Assembly: GCA_017464845.1 (NCBI GenBank)
Contig: JAFTYD010000024.1
Coordinates: forward strand, 1 to 33,517
DNA length: 33,517 bases
Reading direction: 5' to 3'
Source of the DNA: Clostridia bacterium
Lineage (GTDB): Bacteria; Bacillota; Clostridia; Christensenellales; UBA1242
Position 1 is the first letter of the stretch, and every line of letters starts with the position of its first letter. Made by a program: the position numbers and the translations under genes. The notes below the pieces were generated by a model, which saw only the letters and a program-made list of their open reading frames with translations, was not told where the DNA came from and did no database searches. Below are positions 6,754 through 14,658 of this stretch, piece after piece.

Positions 6754-6782
6754 TAATGTGAACAATTTTCTGAAAATTATAC
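6754..6782 (-). promoter_or_regulatory. possible forespore (SigF/SigG-type) promoter of the helical-bundle gene
   Basis: On the minus strand GTATA (6782-6778), a 14-base spacer and GTTCACATTA (6763-6754) are followed by AAAGGAG. This is the same geometry as the element before dacF. On the plus strand a TATACT (6778-6783) lies over it, five bases before the cyclase ATG, so the two divergent genes would share control DNA. Confidence 0.35.
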
Positions 6783-6788
6783 TTGTTT

Positions 6789-8243
6789 ATGAATAAGTAT
6801 TTTATTTTGCTTCAAAATATTTGTATGAGAACATCAACAAAAATTTTAATTATATTAACAATTATAAGTTTTATTCCTATGATTATTTTATCAAAATATG
6901 TTTTTTCATCTTTAACTTTAACAACAAAAACAATTGATTTTGATTTTAATCCTCTATCAATTAGTGGGTTGGTTTTTTCATTGATTTTTACAATTCTTTT
7001 TTCAATACTTTATATAAGATTTTTAAAAAGTATTAAACTTTCAAAATCAATATTTTTTGCGACTATACCTGTTACAATTTACTATGCAGTTGGAATATAT
7101 CTTTTAGCTGATTTAAAAAATATAAATACTGAAACTGCAAAGGTTGTTAAGACGGCTTTAAATATTAATTCAACTACAAATAGTTATAACAATATTCTTT
7201 GGTCAATTCTTTTTACTATAATTTATTTATTGATTGTTTTTGTTACAATTGCTATGATATGTAAACCTCTTTCAAAAGTTCAAAAATATGCTCATAGATT
7301 GGGAGATGGAAGACTTTATGATGATGAGGTAAAAATAGGTGGTAGTAAACAATTTAAGGAGATAGAATATTCATTAAATAAAATAAATTATAATTATAAA
7401 GAAAAAGATAATTTATTAAAAAAGACTAATTTAGAAACTCAAAAATTTATTCCAAAACAATTTTTAAAATTTTTAGGTAAAAATAATATTTCTGAACTCG
7501 AACTTGGTAATCAAGTTCAAAAAAAGGCTACTACATTGTTTTGTGATATGAATAGTTCGACTAATATGAGTAAAACATTGAGTCTAGAAGAAAATTTTAA
7601 TTATATTAATTCGTATTTACACACAGTTTCGCCATTAATTAGAAGATACGATGGTTTTATTGATAAATATATGGGAGACGGAATTCTTGCTGTTTTTTCA
7701 AAACCTCAAAATGCAATAGAATGTTCTTTGGCAATTGTTAGAGCAATTGAAATTAAAAACAAAAGTCAAAAAGATTTACCTAATATAGATGTAAGAATTA
7801 GTATAAATACAGGAGAAGTTATTTTTGGTATAGTAGGTGAAGAAGAAAGAAAATCTCCGACAATAATTTCTGATGTAGTAAATCTTGCTTCAAAAATGGA
7901 AGAGATAAATAAATATATTGGAACAAAAATTATATTTTCTAAAGAAACATTAAATGAACTTCCAAGTTCTTTTCCGATAATTTATAGGTATACAGGCTCT
8001 TTGACATTAGATGGACAAAATCAATTATCATTATTTGAAAATTTAGAATACTATCCAAAGCAAAAAAGAGAAAAATTAATTAAGCTAAAAGGGAAATTTG
8101 AAAGGGGCGTAAGATATTATAATGAAAAAGATTATTTAAAGTCCAAAGAGTGTTTTGAAGAAATATTAAAATATGTCCCAGATGATAAACCATCTTACAT
8201 CTATTTTAATAAAGCGAGTGGAAAAATATCTACTACAAGTTGA
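6789..8243 (+). CDS. membrane-bound class III nucleotide cyclase (probable adenylate cyclase) with C-terminal TPR-like repeat
   Basis: Converts a nucleoside triphosphate, probably ATP, to the cyclic monophosphate. Of 484 residues, four membrane segments lie at about 19-36, 58-78, 88-108 and 136-158. A HAMP-like linker (about 158-213) leads to the catalytic domain (about 245-395). Metal-binding Asp253 (LFCDM) and Asp297 (YMGDG) are present. The base-selecting pair is Lys293 and Thr358, as in class IIIb adenylate cyclases. Asn365 is kept, but the transition-state Arg is Lys369 (VNLASK). A TPR-like unit (about 436-476) ends the protein. ATG 6789 has no Shine-Dalgarno sequence and follows a TATACT by five bases. 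No cAMP receptor is seen in the window. The PycTM-like gene nearby is a candidate partner only by proximity. Confidence 0.88.
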   Translation: MNKYFILLQNICMRTSTKILIILTIISFIPMIILSKYVFSSLTLTTKTIDFDFNPLSISGLVFSLIFTILFSILYIRFLKSIKLSKSIFFATIPVTIYYAVGIYLLADLKNINTETAKVVKTALNINSTTNSYNNILWSILFTIIYLLIVFVTIAMICKPLSKVQKYAHRLGDGRLYDDEVKIGGSKQFKEIEYSLNKINYNYKEKDNLLKKTNLETQKFIPKQFLKFLGKNNISELELGNQVQKKATTLFCDMNSSTNMSKTLSLEENFNYINSYLHTVSPLIRRYDGFIDKYMGDGILAVFSKPQNAIECSLAIVRAIEIKNKSQKDLPNIDVRISINTGEVIFGIVGEEERKSPTIISDVVNLASKMEEINKYIGTKIIFSKETLNELPSSFPIIYRYTGSLTLDGQNQLSLFENLEYYPKQKREKLIKLKGKFERGVRYYNEKDYLKSKECFEEILKYVPDDKPSYIYFNKASGKISTTS

Positions 8244-8268
8244 CAAATTTTTGTATTAATAGTATCAT
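8240..8268 (+). promoter_or_regulatory. strong SigA-type promoter for TM2-mnmA
   Basis: Consensus TTGACA (8240-8245) overlapping the cyclase stop codon, 17-base spacer, TATCAT (8263-8268). The ATG at 8275 starts six bases after the -10 box, so +1 should be at or beside the A of the start codon, giving a leaderless message. Confidence 0.75.
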
Positions 8269-8274
8269 ATTAAT

Positions 8275-8757
8275 ATGAAATTAAATGGAAGACAAGCTAA
8301 AAAATGTCCAAGATGTGGAAATAAATGTTTACTATCTCAAAGTCGCTGTGAGGAATGTGGCTTAATTTTTAGTCGTCTTGATTATGCAACAAATGCTTGT
8401 GCAAAAAAGAGAATTAAAGCTGGCGAAAAGGAATATGTTATTTATACAAACAAATATCCAGCTGATGTAAAATATTGGAAATTGTTATTGTTTTCAATCT
8501 TTTTAGGGTGGTTTGGTGTACATCATTTTTATGTTGGAAAATATGTACGAGGAATTTTATGTATAGTTGGTTTTATTTTGACATTGGCATGTACAATATT
8601 TAATGCAGTATTATTAAAATATATAGAAATGATATTATTCTTACCGATGGCATTATTTGCTTTAGATTGGTTATTTTCAATTACGTATATTATTTTACAC
8701 AAATATAAAGTACCAGTGTCGTTAGAAGTTACTTCTGATGGGGGTGTTGTTGTATGA
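8275..8757 (+). CDS. zinc-ribbon TM2-domain membrane protein
   Basis: A 160-residue protein with an N-terminal CxxC...CxxC zinc ribbon (CPRCGNKC, then RCEEC) and a middle linker. A TM2 domain follows: [21 protein letters not shown] holds the GxxGxHxFYxG turn between two hydrophobic helices, with a further membrane region to about residue 150. TM2 proteins are widespread membrane proteins of unclear role. The start has no ribosome site (leaderless, see promoter). Its TGA overlaps the ATG of mnmA (ATGA), so mnmA translation is coupled to it. Confidence 0.85.
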   Translation: MKLNGRQAKKCPRCGNKCLLSQSRCEECGLIFSRLDYATNACAKKRIKAGEKEYVIYTNKYPADVKYWKLLLFSIFLGWFGVHHFYVGKYVRGILCIVGFILTLACTIFNAVLLKYIEMILFLPMALFALDWLFSITYIILHKYKVPVSLEVTSDGGVVV

Positions 8758-9830
8758 ATATTGTCGTTGGCATAAGTGGAGGGGTAGATTCTTCAGTTGT
8801 TGCTCATTTGCTTAAACAACAAGGACATGATGTTATTGGATTGTTTATGGTGAATTGGGAAGAACAAGATGGGGAATGTACTGCAGAAGCTGATTTTGAA
8901 GATGTAAAGAGAGTTTGTAATACAATTGGCATTCCTTATTTTTCAGTAAACTATGCAAAAGAATATTACAAAAATGTATTTGAGCATTTTTTAGAAGAAT
9001 ATAAAAAGGGTAGAACTCCAAATCCTGATGTTTTATGTAACAGAGAAATAAAATTTGGTCCATTTTTGCAAAAAGCATTAACACTTGGTGCTGATAAAAT
9101 AGCTACAGGACATTATGCAAAAGTTTATGAAAAAGATGGAAAATTTTATTTAGCAAAAGCTCATGATTTATCAAAAGACCAATCTTATTTTTTGAATCAA
9201 TTAAATCAAAGACAACTTTCAAAAGTTATTTTTCCATTAGAGGAAATTGATAAGGTTGAAGTAAGAAAGATTGCAGAACAAGCAAACCTTGTAAATGCAA
9301 AAAAGAAAGATAGTACTGGAATTTGTTTTATTGGTGAAAGAAACTTTAAAAAATTTTTAAGTAATTATCTTCCAGCTCAACAGGGAGAAATAAGAACATT
9401 AGATGAAAAAGTTATTGGAAAACATGATGGGCTTATGTATTATACTTTGGGACAAAGAAGAGGGTTAAATATTGGTGGAACAAAAGATGGTACAGGGGAA
9501 AGATGGTTTGTAATAAAAAAAGATCTTGAAAAAAATATCTTGTATGTTTCTCAAGGAGAAGGAGAAGAACTTTTCTCTGATGGTTTGTATGCAAGTGAAA
9601 TGAATTTTATACCTGAAGTTCCAAGTGCAAAAAAGTTTAATTGTTTTGCTAAATTTAGATATCGTCAACCTGATCAAGAGGTTACTGTGGAAATCTTGAA
9701 TGATAAGGAAATTAGAGTTGATTTTAAAGAAAGACAAAGAGCTGTAACTCCTGGACAATATGTCGTTTTATATGATGAAGAAGGAAATTGTTTAGGTGGT
9801 GGAGTTATTGATAAAACTTTCAATAAATAA
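8754..9830 (+). CDS. mnmA: tRNA-specific 2-thiouridylase MnmA
   Basis: Installs sulfur at position 2 of wobble uridine-34 in tRNA-Lys, Glu and Gln. It activates the base with ATP and receives sulfur from a cysteine desulfurase relay. The 358-residue length is standard. The PP-loop SGGVDSS is at residues 8-14. The two catalytic cysteines are Cys95 (in [11 protein letters not shown]) and Cys191 (in [12 protein letters not shown]). DQSYFLNQL and the C-terminal beta-barrel ([18 protein letters not shown]) complete the family pattern. The start overlaps the stop of the TM2 gene. A terminator directly follows. Confidence 0.96.
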   Translation: MNIVVGISGGVDSSVVAHLLKQQGHDVIGLFMVNWEEQDGECTAEADFEDVKRVCNTIGIPYFSVNYAKEYYKNVFEHFLEEYKKGRTPNPDVLCNREIKFGPFLQKALTLGADKIATGHYAKVYEKDGKFYLAKAHDLSKDQSYFLNQLNQRQLSKVIFPLEEIDKVEVRKIAEQANLVNAKKKDSTGICFIGERNFKKFLSNYLPAQQGEIRTLDEKVIGKHDGLMYYTLGQRRGLNIGGTKDGTGERWFVIKKDLEKNILYVSQGEGEELFSDGLYASEMNFIPEVPSAKKFNCFAKFRYRQPDQEVTVEILNDKEIRVDFKERQRAVTPGQYVVLYDEEGNCLGGGVIDKTFNK

Positions 9831-9860
9831 GATATTAGGATTATTCTAATATCTTTTTTT
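9829..9860 (+). terminator. intrinsic terminator after mnmA
   Basis: GATATTAG (9831-9838) pairs with CTAATATC (9846-9853), loop GATTATT, followed by a run of seven T. The mnmA stop codon touches the stem. Confidence 0.85.
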
Positions 9861-9861
9861 A

Positions 9862-9890
9862 TTGACTAAACTTTTATAATTTTATAAAAT
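9862..9890 (+). promoter_or_regulatory. SigA-type promoter for the DUF1653 gene
   Basis: TTGACT (9862-9867), 17-base spacer, TAAAAT (9885-9890). A strong AGGAGG ribosome site (9897-9902) precedes ATG 9908. Confidence 0.6.
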
Positions 9891-9907
9891 AAATTTAGGA
9901 GGTAAAT

Positions 9908-10153
9908 ATGCAAGAATTAAAATTAAATGCAATATATAAACATTTTAAAGGAGACTATTATTTAGTATTAGATGTTGTAATACATTCTGAAACAAAAGAG
10001 AAATTTGTTTTATATAAAGCTTTGTATGGGGATTGTAAATCATATATTAGACCTTATGATATGTTTTTAAGTGAAGTAGATCATAAAAAATATCCACAAG
10101 TACAACAAAAGTATAGATTTGAATTACAAGAAATAGAAAGTTTGAATGTATAA
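9908..10153 (+). CDS. DUF1653 family protein
   Basis: An 81-residue soluble protein. The DUF1653 pattern is clear: [21 protein letters not shown], then [25 protein letters not shown]. This is the small beta-barrel family often annotated only as a domain of unknown function. It stands alone with its own promoter and strong ribosome site, so it is probably made in quantity. No function is claimed. Confidence 0.9.
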   Translation: MQELKLNAIYKHFKGDYYLVLDVVIHSETKEKFVLYKALYGDCKSYIRPYDMFLSEVDHKKYPQVQQKYRFELQEIESLNV

Positions 10154-10156
10154 TTG

Positions 10157-10210
10157 TTGCATAATACACAATATTTAGTATTATGTATATTGCATAATAC
10201 ACATATTATG
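10157..10210. repeat. tandem TTGCATAATACACA repeats forming alternative hairpins
   Basis: TTGCATAATACACA occurs at 10157-10170 and again at 10190-10203, 33 bases apart. GTATTATG (10178-10185) between them can pair with either copy's CATAATAC (10160-10167 or 10193-10200), and ATTATG (10205-10210) can pair with the second copy. The cluster ends just before a possible promoter (TTTACA 10214-10219, TATAAA 10236-10241) for the cation exporter. It may be an operator array or structured leader, or may end the DUF1653 message. Confidence 0.6.
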
Positions 10211-10283
10211 TATTTTACAAAAAAGTATAATATATTATAAAAAATTTAGTTATTTATATTGTTTTAATTAAATATATAAAAAT

Positions 10284-10985
10284 ATGAGTATATTTTTAAT
10301 TGTTTTTTTAACAATATTTATAGCAGAAATTGGAGATAAATCTTTATTGATTTTGATAGCAATGTCAAACAATTATAAAGTTAAACATATATTATCTGGA
10401 GTAATTTTTGCAATAATTTTATTAAATATAATAGGTGTTACTTTGGGAACACTTCTTAGTAATTATATTGATTTTAGAATAGTAAAACTTCTTGCAGGAT
10501 TTATGTTTTTGTTTTTTGCAGTAAGTTTAATCTTTGAAGGTAAAGAAGAAAATAATCAAAAAATGTATAAAAAATTTACACCGATTTTATCCATCTTTTT
10601 AGCTTTCTTTTTTAGTGAGCTTGGCGATAAAACTCAACTTTCTGTAGTTGCTCTTTCTGCAAATTATGTATCTCAATTTTTTTCAAATAATATGTTGTTT
10701 GTGTTTTTAGGTTGTACATTTGGACTTATCCTTGCTGATGTTATTGGGATTATAGTTGGTTTATATTTAAAAAGAAAAGTACCAACAAAAACTTTAAACT
10801 TTATTTCCTTTTTAATATTTACCATTTTTGGTTTTATTACCATTTTTGAGGGGTTAAATAATTTTAAAATTTTTATTAACAACAACTTATTACTAATATT
10901 TTTATTTATATTTATTTTCTTAAACTACTTTGGGATAATTGTAATAAATTTGTATTTTAAAAAAAAGAAAAAGAGATTTGAATAA
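10284..10985 (+). CDS. TMEM165/GDT1 (UPF0016) family cation exporter, probably Mn2+ or Ca2+
   Basis: A 233-residue membrane protein made of two homologous three-helix halves. Each half carries the family signature E-x-G-D-K-(T/S): EIGDKS (15-20) and ELGDKT (112-117), which form the ion path. Bacterial members export Mn2+; plant and animal members move Mn2+ or Ca2+. A last hydrophobic helix (about 198-222) and a Lys-rich end follow. No Shine-Dalgarno sequence precedes ATG 10284; an AT-rich TATATA box lies five bases upstream. No yybP-ykoY (Mn) riboswitch was recognised upstream, but paired palindromes are there. Confidence 0.88.
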   Translation: MSIFLIVFLTIFIAEIGDKSLLILIAMSNNYKVKHILSGVIFAIILLNIIGVTLGTLLSNYIDFRIVKLLAGFMFLFFAVSLIFEGKEENNQKMYKKFTPILSIFLAFFFSELGDKTQLSVVALSANYVSQFFSNNMLFVFLGCTFGLILADVIGIIVGLYLKRKVPTKTLNFISFLIFTIFGFITIFEGLNNFKIFINNNLLLIFLFIFIFLNYFGIIVINLYFKKKKKRFE

Positions 10986-10997
10986 ATCTTTTTTTTA
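10974..10997 (+). terminator. intrinsic terminator after the GDT1-family gene
   Basis: AGATTT (10974-10979) pairs with AAATCT (10984-10989) across a four-base loop, with A-rich DNA before and eight T after. The stem includes the gene's stop codon. Confidence 0.65.
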
Positions 10998-11004
10998 ATT
11001 ATAT

Positions 11005-11034
11005 TTGATAAATAAAATCTCTATATGTTATAAT
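11005..11034 (+). promoter_or_regulatory. SigA-type promoter for the PHP-HIT-rnhA-radical SAM operon
   Basis: TTGATA (11005-11010), 18-base spacer, TATAAT (11029-11034). AGAGG follows at 11042-11046 ahead of ATG 11053. Confidence 0.65.
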
Positions 11035-11052
11035 TTTATATAGAGGTTTATT

Positions 11053-11961
11053 ATGGAAATTATTAGAGGAGAATATGATTTTCATATTCATACAAAACAT
11101 TCAGATGGTGAATTCACTGTAAGAGAAATTATTGACCAATTACTTAACTATGGTTGTAAAGGTTTTAGTATTACTGATCATGATAATATAGATGGAAATC
11201 AAGAAGCAATTAATTATATAAAAGAAAAAAATATAGATATTGACTATGTTACTGGGGTTGAATTTTCTTGTAAAGATGAGAATACTTTTGTAAAAAGTCA
11301 TATTCTTGGTTACAATATTGATTTTAATCATGATGCAATAAAAACTTTAATTAATAAAATGCAAGAAATGAGAATTACTAAAATGAATTATTTGTTTGAA
11401 CATTTAAAAGAAAAATTTGATATTGAGATTTCAGAAGAACATAAAAATTTTATTTTTAGTAAAGAGGGTACAATTGGAAAACCTATTTTAGTTAAAATTT
11501 TGGTTGAAAATAATTATTTTGAAAAAATTGAAAAAGAATTAAATAGAAAACTTGATATTGAAGAGATTTATAAAGTATATCTAAAACTAGATAAATCAAA
11601 AATTGCTGAAACAAATTTGAGTACAAAAGATGTTATTTCTGCAATAAATATTGCTGGTGGAATTCCAATTCTTGCACATGCTTCAATTGAAAAACAAGAT
11701 TATCCAGAAATAGATATTGAAGAACATGTTAAAAATTTAATAAGTTATGGACTTAAAGGAATAGAACTTTATAACGAATGTATAAGTGAAGAAGATAGAA
11801 TTCAATTTAAAGAGTTTGCTGAAAAGTATAACTTAATTACTTCAGGTGGTTCTGATTATCATGGAGAAAGTATTAAAGAAATTGCTCATGTTATGAGTGG
11901 AATTGATAATAATTGTGTAATTCATGAAAATGATATTACTTTATTAAAGTTTGTTAAATAG
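11053..11961 (+). CDS. PHP-domain metal-dependent phosphoesterase, TrpH/YciV-like
   Basis: A 302-residue cytoplasmic hydrolase. The PHP metal motif DFHIHTKHSDG (residues 9-19) is followed by SITDHDNIDG and GVEFSC. A later block with ILAHAS and GSDYHG supplies the remaining metal ligands. Relatives such as E. coli YciV (RNase AM) hydrolyse 3',5'-nucleotide bisphosphates and trim short 5' ends of RNA; this role is inferred from family similarity only. It is the first gene of a tightly packed operon: the HIT gene begins nine bases after it. Confidence 0.87.
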   Translation: MEIIRGEYDFHIHTKHSDGEFTVREIIDQLLNYGCKGFSITDHDNIDGNQEAINYIKEKNIDIDYVTGVEFSCKDENTFVKSHILGYNIDFNHDAIKTLINKMQEMRITKMNYLFEHLKEKFDIEISEEHKNFIFSKEGTIGKPILVKILVENNYFEKIEKELNRKLDIEEIYKVYLKLDKSKIAETNLSTKDVISAINIAGGIPILAHASIEKQDYPEIDIEEHVKNLISYGLKGIELYNECISEEDRIQFKEFAEKYNLITSGGSDYHGESIKEIAHVMSGIDNNCVIHENDITLLKFVK

Positions 11962-11970
11962 GAGTATAGT

Positions 11971-12378
11971 ATGGAAAATTGTTTGTTTTGTAAAATTATT
12001 AATGGAGAAATTCCTAGTTATAAAATTTATGAAAATGATTATGTTTATGCATTTTTAGATATCGCTAATGATTACTTTGGACACACATTAGTTATTCCTA
12101 AAAAACATTTTGAAAATGTGTTTGATTGTGAAGATGATTATTTGTCAGAAATTATCAAAGCAGTAAAATTAATTTCAAATCATTATAAAAATCTTGGATT
12201 TAGTGGAGTTAATGTTATTAATGCCAGTGGTAAAGATGCAGAACAAAGTGTATTTCATTTACATTTTCATATTTTACCAAGAAAAGAAAATGATGGAAAT
12301 AAGATTTGGCCTACTAAAGAAAAGAAAGACTTTGACTTAGCAAAAATTTGTGATGAATTAAAAATAAAGGAAAATTAA
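11971..12378 (+). CDS. HIT family nucleotide hydrolase (Hint-like)
   Basis: A 135-residue protein, probably hydrolysing nucleoside phosphoramidates. It starts with CLFCKIINGEIPSYKIYEND, the usual zinc-touching Hint N-terminus. Its histidine triad is HLHFH at 96-100, with His98 the expected nucleophile, in an FHLHFHILPR context. The stop codon overlaps the start of rnhA by one base (TAATG). Confidence 0.93.
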   Translation: MENCLFCKIINGEIPSYKIYENDYVYAFLDIANDYFGHTLVIPKKHFENVFDCEDDYLSEIIKAVKLISNHYKNLGFSGVNVINASGKDAEQSVFHLHFHILPRKENDGNKIWPTKEKKDFDLAKICDELKIKEN

Positions 12379-12815
12379 TGAAGAAAATTATTTTATATAC
12401 TGATGGGGCTTGTTCGGGTAATCCTGGTGCAGGTGGTTATTGTGCAATTTTAAGATATAATGATAGAGAGAAAATTCTTAGTGGTGGAGAAAAAGAAACT
12501 ACCAATAATCGTATGGAATTGATGGCTGTTATTATGGGACTTGAATGTTTAAAAGAAGGTTGTGAAGTTGATGTTTATAGTGATTCAGCTTATGTTGTAA
12601 ATGCATTTGTTCAAGATTGGATAAGTTTTTGGGTTTTAAATAACTGGCGAACAAAAGGAAAATCTCAAGTATTAAATGTAGATTTATGGCAGAGATTATT
12701 AAAACAACTTGAAAGGCATAAAGTAAATTGGAATAAAGTTAAAGGACATGCTGACAATGAGTTAAACAACAAATGTGATATGATTGCAAGAAGTGAAATT
12801 AGTAAATTAATTTAA
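12378..12815 (+). CDS. rnhA: ribonuclease HI
   Basis: Degrades RNA in RNA:DNA hybrids. The 145-residue length fits the short bacterial type without an extra hybrid-binding domain. The catalytic set is complete: Asp9 (YTDGACSGNPG), Glu47 (NRMELMA), Asp69 (YSDSAYV) and Asp134 (NKCDMIAR). His124 lies in the loop VKGHADNELN, and the basic WRTKGK handle is also present. It is translationally coupled to the HIT gene. Confidence 0.96.
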   Translation: MKKIILYTDGACSGNPGAGGYCAILRYNDREKILSGGEKETTNNRMELMAVIMGLECLKEGCEVDVYSDSAYVVNAFVQDWISFWVLNNWRTKGKSQVLNVDLWQRLLKQLERHKVNWNKVKGHADNELNNKCDMIARSEISKLI

Positions 12816-12853
12816 AAAAATGTAATTTTTTATAAAAAAGGAGTAGTTTTTGT

Positions 12854-13585
12854 ATGTTATCTAGGGAAGAAATAAATAAAAAACTTGATAAATTAAGAAA
12901 ATCAAGAATAGAAGATGGTAGTTATAAGAGTGTAAAACCTGTAAACGCTATGTGTTATTCTATGATGTTTCCAACCTCAATAACAATTCAAAAAGATTGT
13001 TATCATTGTCATAAAACTTTTGATATTGAAACAACTGATATTGATAATGATTTTGATGAGTATGAAGAAATTGTTAAAAAGTTTTTAAAAGTTGGAGTTG
13101 AAGCAGAACTTCGATATTTATGTCCAGATTGCATAAAAGAAAAAGGACATGAACTTGAGCTTATGATTAAGATAGATTCTAATGAGATTATTTCATATCC
13201 TTATGTTGGACATTTTGGTATTAATATAGATAGCAAAAAAACATCTAATTTATTAGATTATGAATTAGTTATAATGTTCTTATCTAAGAATCATACATAT
13301 AAATCATTTTTGAAAGATGATAATTTTTCTATGGATTTTAGAGATAGACAAGTTGATAAATTTATGATTGATAGAGCTTTAAATATGATTCTTGGACTAG
13401 ATATTGAATATGATAAAAAAGAAGCAATGAAACAATTTGAATGCTTTGTTAATAAATATAGTGGACTTAAAAAAGAAATAAAAAAATACAATAAAAAATT
13501 TAATGAAAAATTAAATCAAATTGATGGAGATGTTTTAAAAATTGAACAGTTTGCAGAATTATTAGAATCAATTTTTAATTTTTAA
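12854..13585 (+). CDS. zinc-ribbon protein of unknown function paired with a radical SAM gene
   Basis: I do not recognise this 243-residue protein. A CxxC pair at Cys49/Cys52 (DCYHCHKTF) and another at Cys90/Cys93 (LCPDCIKEK) form a probable zinc ribbon with an acidic insert. After that comes a hydrophobic, mixed region (about 100-150), then a helical, Lys-rich C-terminus. No membrane segment or signal peptide is seen. AGGAG precedes the ATG. The gap to the radical SAM/SPASM gene is 11 bases, so a joint role with that enzyme is plausible. It is too large and unlike known precursors to be an obvious peptide substrate. Confidence 0.75.
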   Translation: MLSREEINKKLDKLRKSRIEDGSYKSVKPVNAMCYSMMFPTSITIQKDCYHCHKTFDIETTDIDNDFDEYEEIVKKFLKVGVEAELRYLCPDCIKEKGHELELMIKIDSNEIISYPYVGHFGINIDSKKTSNLLDYELVIMFLSKNHTYKSFLKDDNFSMDFRDRQVDKFMIDRALNMILGLDIEYDKKEAMKQFECFVNKYSGLKKEIKKYNKKFNEKLNQIDGDVLKIEQFAELLESIFNF

Positions 13586-13596
13586 GGTTTAAAAAT

Positions 13597-14595
13597 ATGA
13601 AAAAAATTTTACCAAAAACAGCAGTTATTGAATTGACTTCAAGGTGTAACCATGCATGTATTTTTTGTTCATGTCCTTGGGAGTATAATTTAGATTATAA
13701 AAATACAGAGTTACCAAAAGAAACTTGGTTTGAAGTTATTAAAAATTATATCGAAAATGGCGTTAAGCATATAACTTTCACCGGAGGAGAACCTTTAATG
13801 CGTGAAGATGTTATAGATATAGTTAAATATGCCAAGAGTCAAGGTATTAGTGTTGGTCTTATTTCAAATGGTAGAAAAATTGACGATGACTTTTTATTAA
13901 AAATAAAAGATTTAGATATTTTACTCAGTATAAGTGTTCCTGGAATTGAAACATTTAAAGATCATACGGGTGTAGACAATATTGATCATGTTTTAAATTT
14001 GTTTAAAGCATGTAAAAATCTTGGTATTAAAACTGTTGCAAATATAGCTGTAACAAAGAAAAATCTTCCAGAACTTTATGAAAATATTAGTTTTCCATTA
14101 ATTAATGGAGCGTCATATGTTTTGTTAAATAGATTTTTACCTGGTGGAAGGGGTATGTTTAATAAAGAATTTTTACTAACAAATGATGAGATTAATCAAA
14201 TGTTGGATATTGCTGAGGAAGTGTTGGAAAGAGCAGGAATGCAAGGTCATGTTGGAACAGAGTTACCATATTGTATTATAAAAGATCCAGATAAATATAA
14301 AAGAATTCATGTTGGAACAAAATGTTCAGCAGTTAAAATGTTTTTTGTAACTGATCCAAGTGGATATATTAAAGTTTGTAATCATTCGCCAGAAAGAATT
14401 TGTAAATGGAATGAACTTGATAAGCTTATAAATCATTCAACTTGGAATAGGTATAAACAAAGCGATTATATACCAACAATGTGTAAAGATTGTAAAAATT
14501 TAGATAAGTGTGATGGTGGTTGTAGGGAAGCTGCAAGGGTTAATTATGGAAAAATAGATTCGCCAGATCCTTGTTTATTTTGTAAAAATAATTAA
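13597..14595 (+). CDS. radical SAM/SPASM domain enzyme
   Basis: A 332-residue iron-sulfur enzyme. The SAM-binding cluster motif is CNHACIFC (Cys17, Cys21, Cys24). TGGEPLMR (the GGE motif) and SVPG follow on the TIM-barrel strands. The C-terminal SPASM domain has Cys243, Cys261 and the run CKDCKNLDKCDGGC followed by CLFC, enough for auxiliary clusters. Such enzymes modify peptides or proteins (for example sactipeptide, PqqE-like or sulfatase maturation), and the substrate here is unknown. No precursor peptide gene is visible next to it; the upstream zinc-ribbon gene is the only close partner. It is the last gene of its operon. Confidence 0.9.
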   Translation: MKKILPKTAVIELTSRCNHACIFCSCPWEYNLDYKNTELPKETWFEVIKNYIENGVKHITFTGGEPLMREDVIDIVKYAKSQGISVGLISNGRKIDDDFLLKIKDLDILLSISVPGIETFKDHTGVDNIDHVLNLFKACKNLGIKTVANIAVTKKNLPELYENISFPLINGASYVLLNRFLPGGRGMFNKEFLLTNDEINQMLDIAEEVLERAGMQGHVGTELPYCIIKDPDKYKRIHVGTKCSAVKMFFVTDPSGYIKVCNHSPERICKWNELDKLINHSTWNRYKQSDYIPTMCKDCKNLDKCDGGCREAARVNYGKIDSPDPCLFCKNN

Positions 14596-14613
14596 AAATT
14601 TTAATTTAATTAA

Positions 14614-14653
14614 AAAAAATACATTTATTCGTATTTGAATAAATGTATTTTTT
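14614..14653. terminator. bidirectional intrinsic terminator
   Basis: Perfect 17-bp stem between 14614-14630 and 14637-14653 (core ATACATTTATTC / GAATAAATGTAT), loop GTATTT. A-runs and T-runs flank both sides. It ends the radical SAM operon and the convergent ABC transporter operon. Confidence 0.9.
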
Positions 14654-14658
14654 ATATT

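Noticed and set aside
5396-8243. A classical Pycsar defence operon
   Set aside because: The cyclase is in a separate unit beyond an antisense gene and has Lys/Thr residues of adenylate cyclases. There are no other defence genes, so only a weaker link is proposed.
10154-10283. yybP-ykoY manganese riboswitch ahead of the GDT1-family gene
   Set aside because: The conserved loops of that riboswitch are not present; only AT-rich palindromes are seen.
12816-14658. RiPP precursor peptide gene next to the radical SAM enzyme
   Set aside because: The gaps are too short (38, 11 and 63 bases) and hold a ribosome site, a spacer and a terminator.
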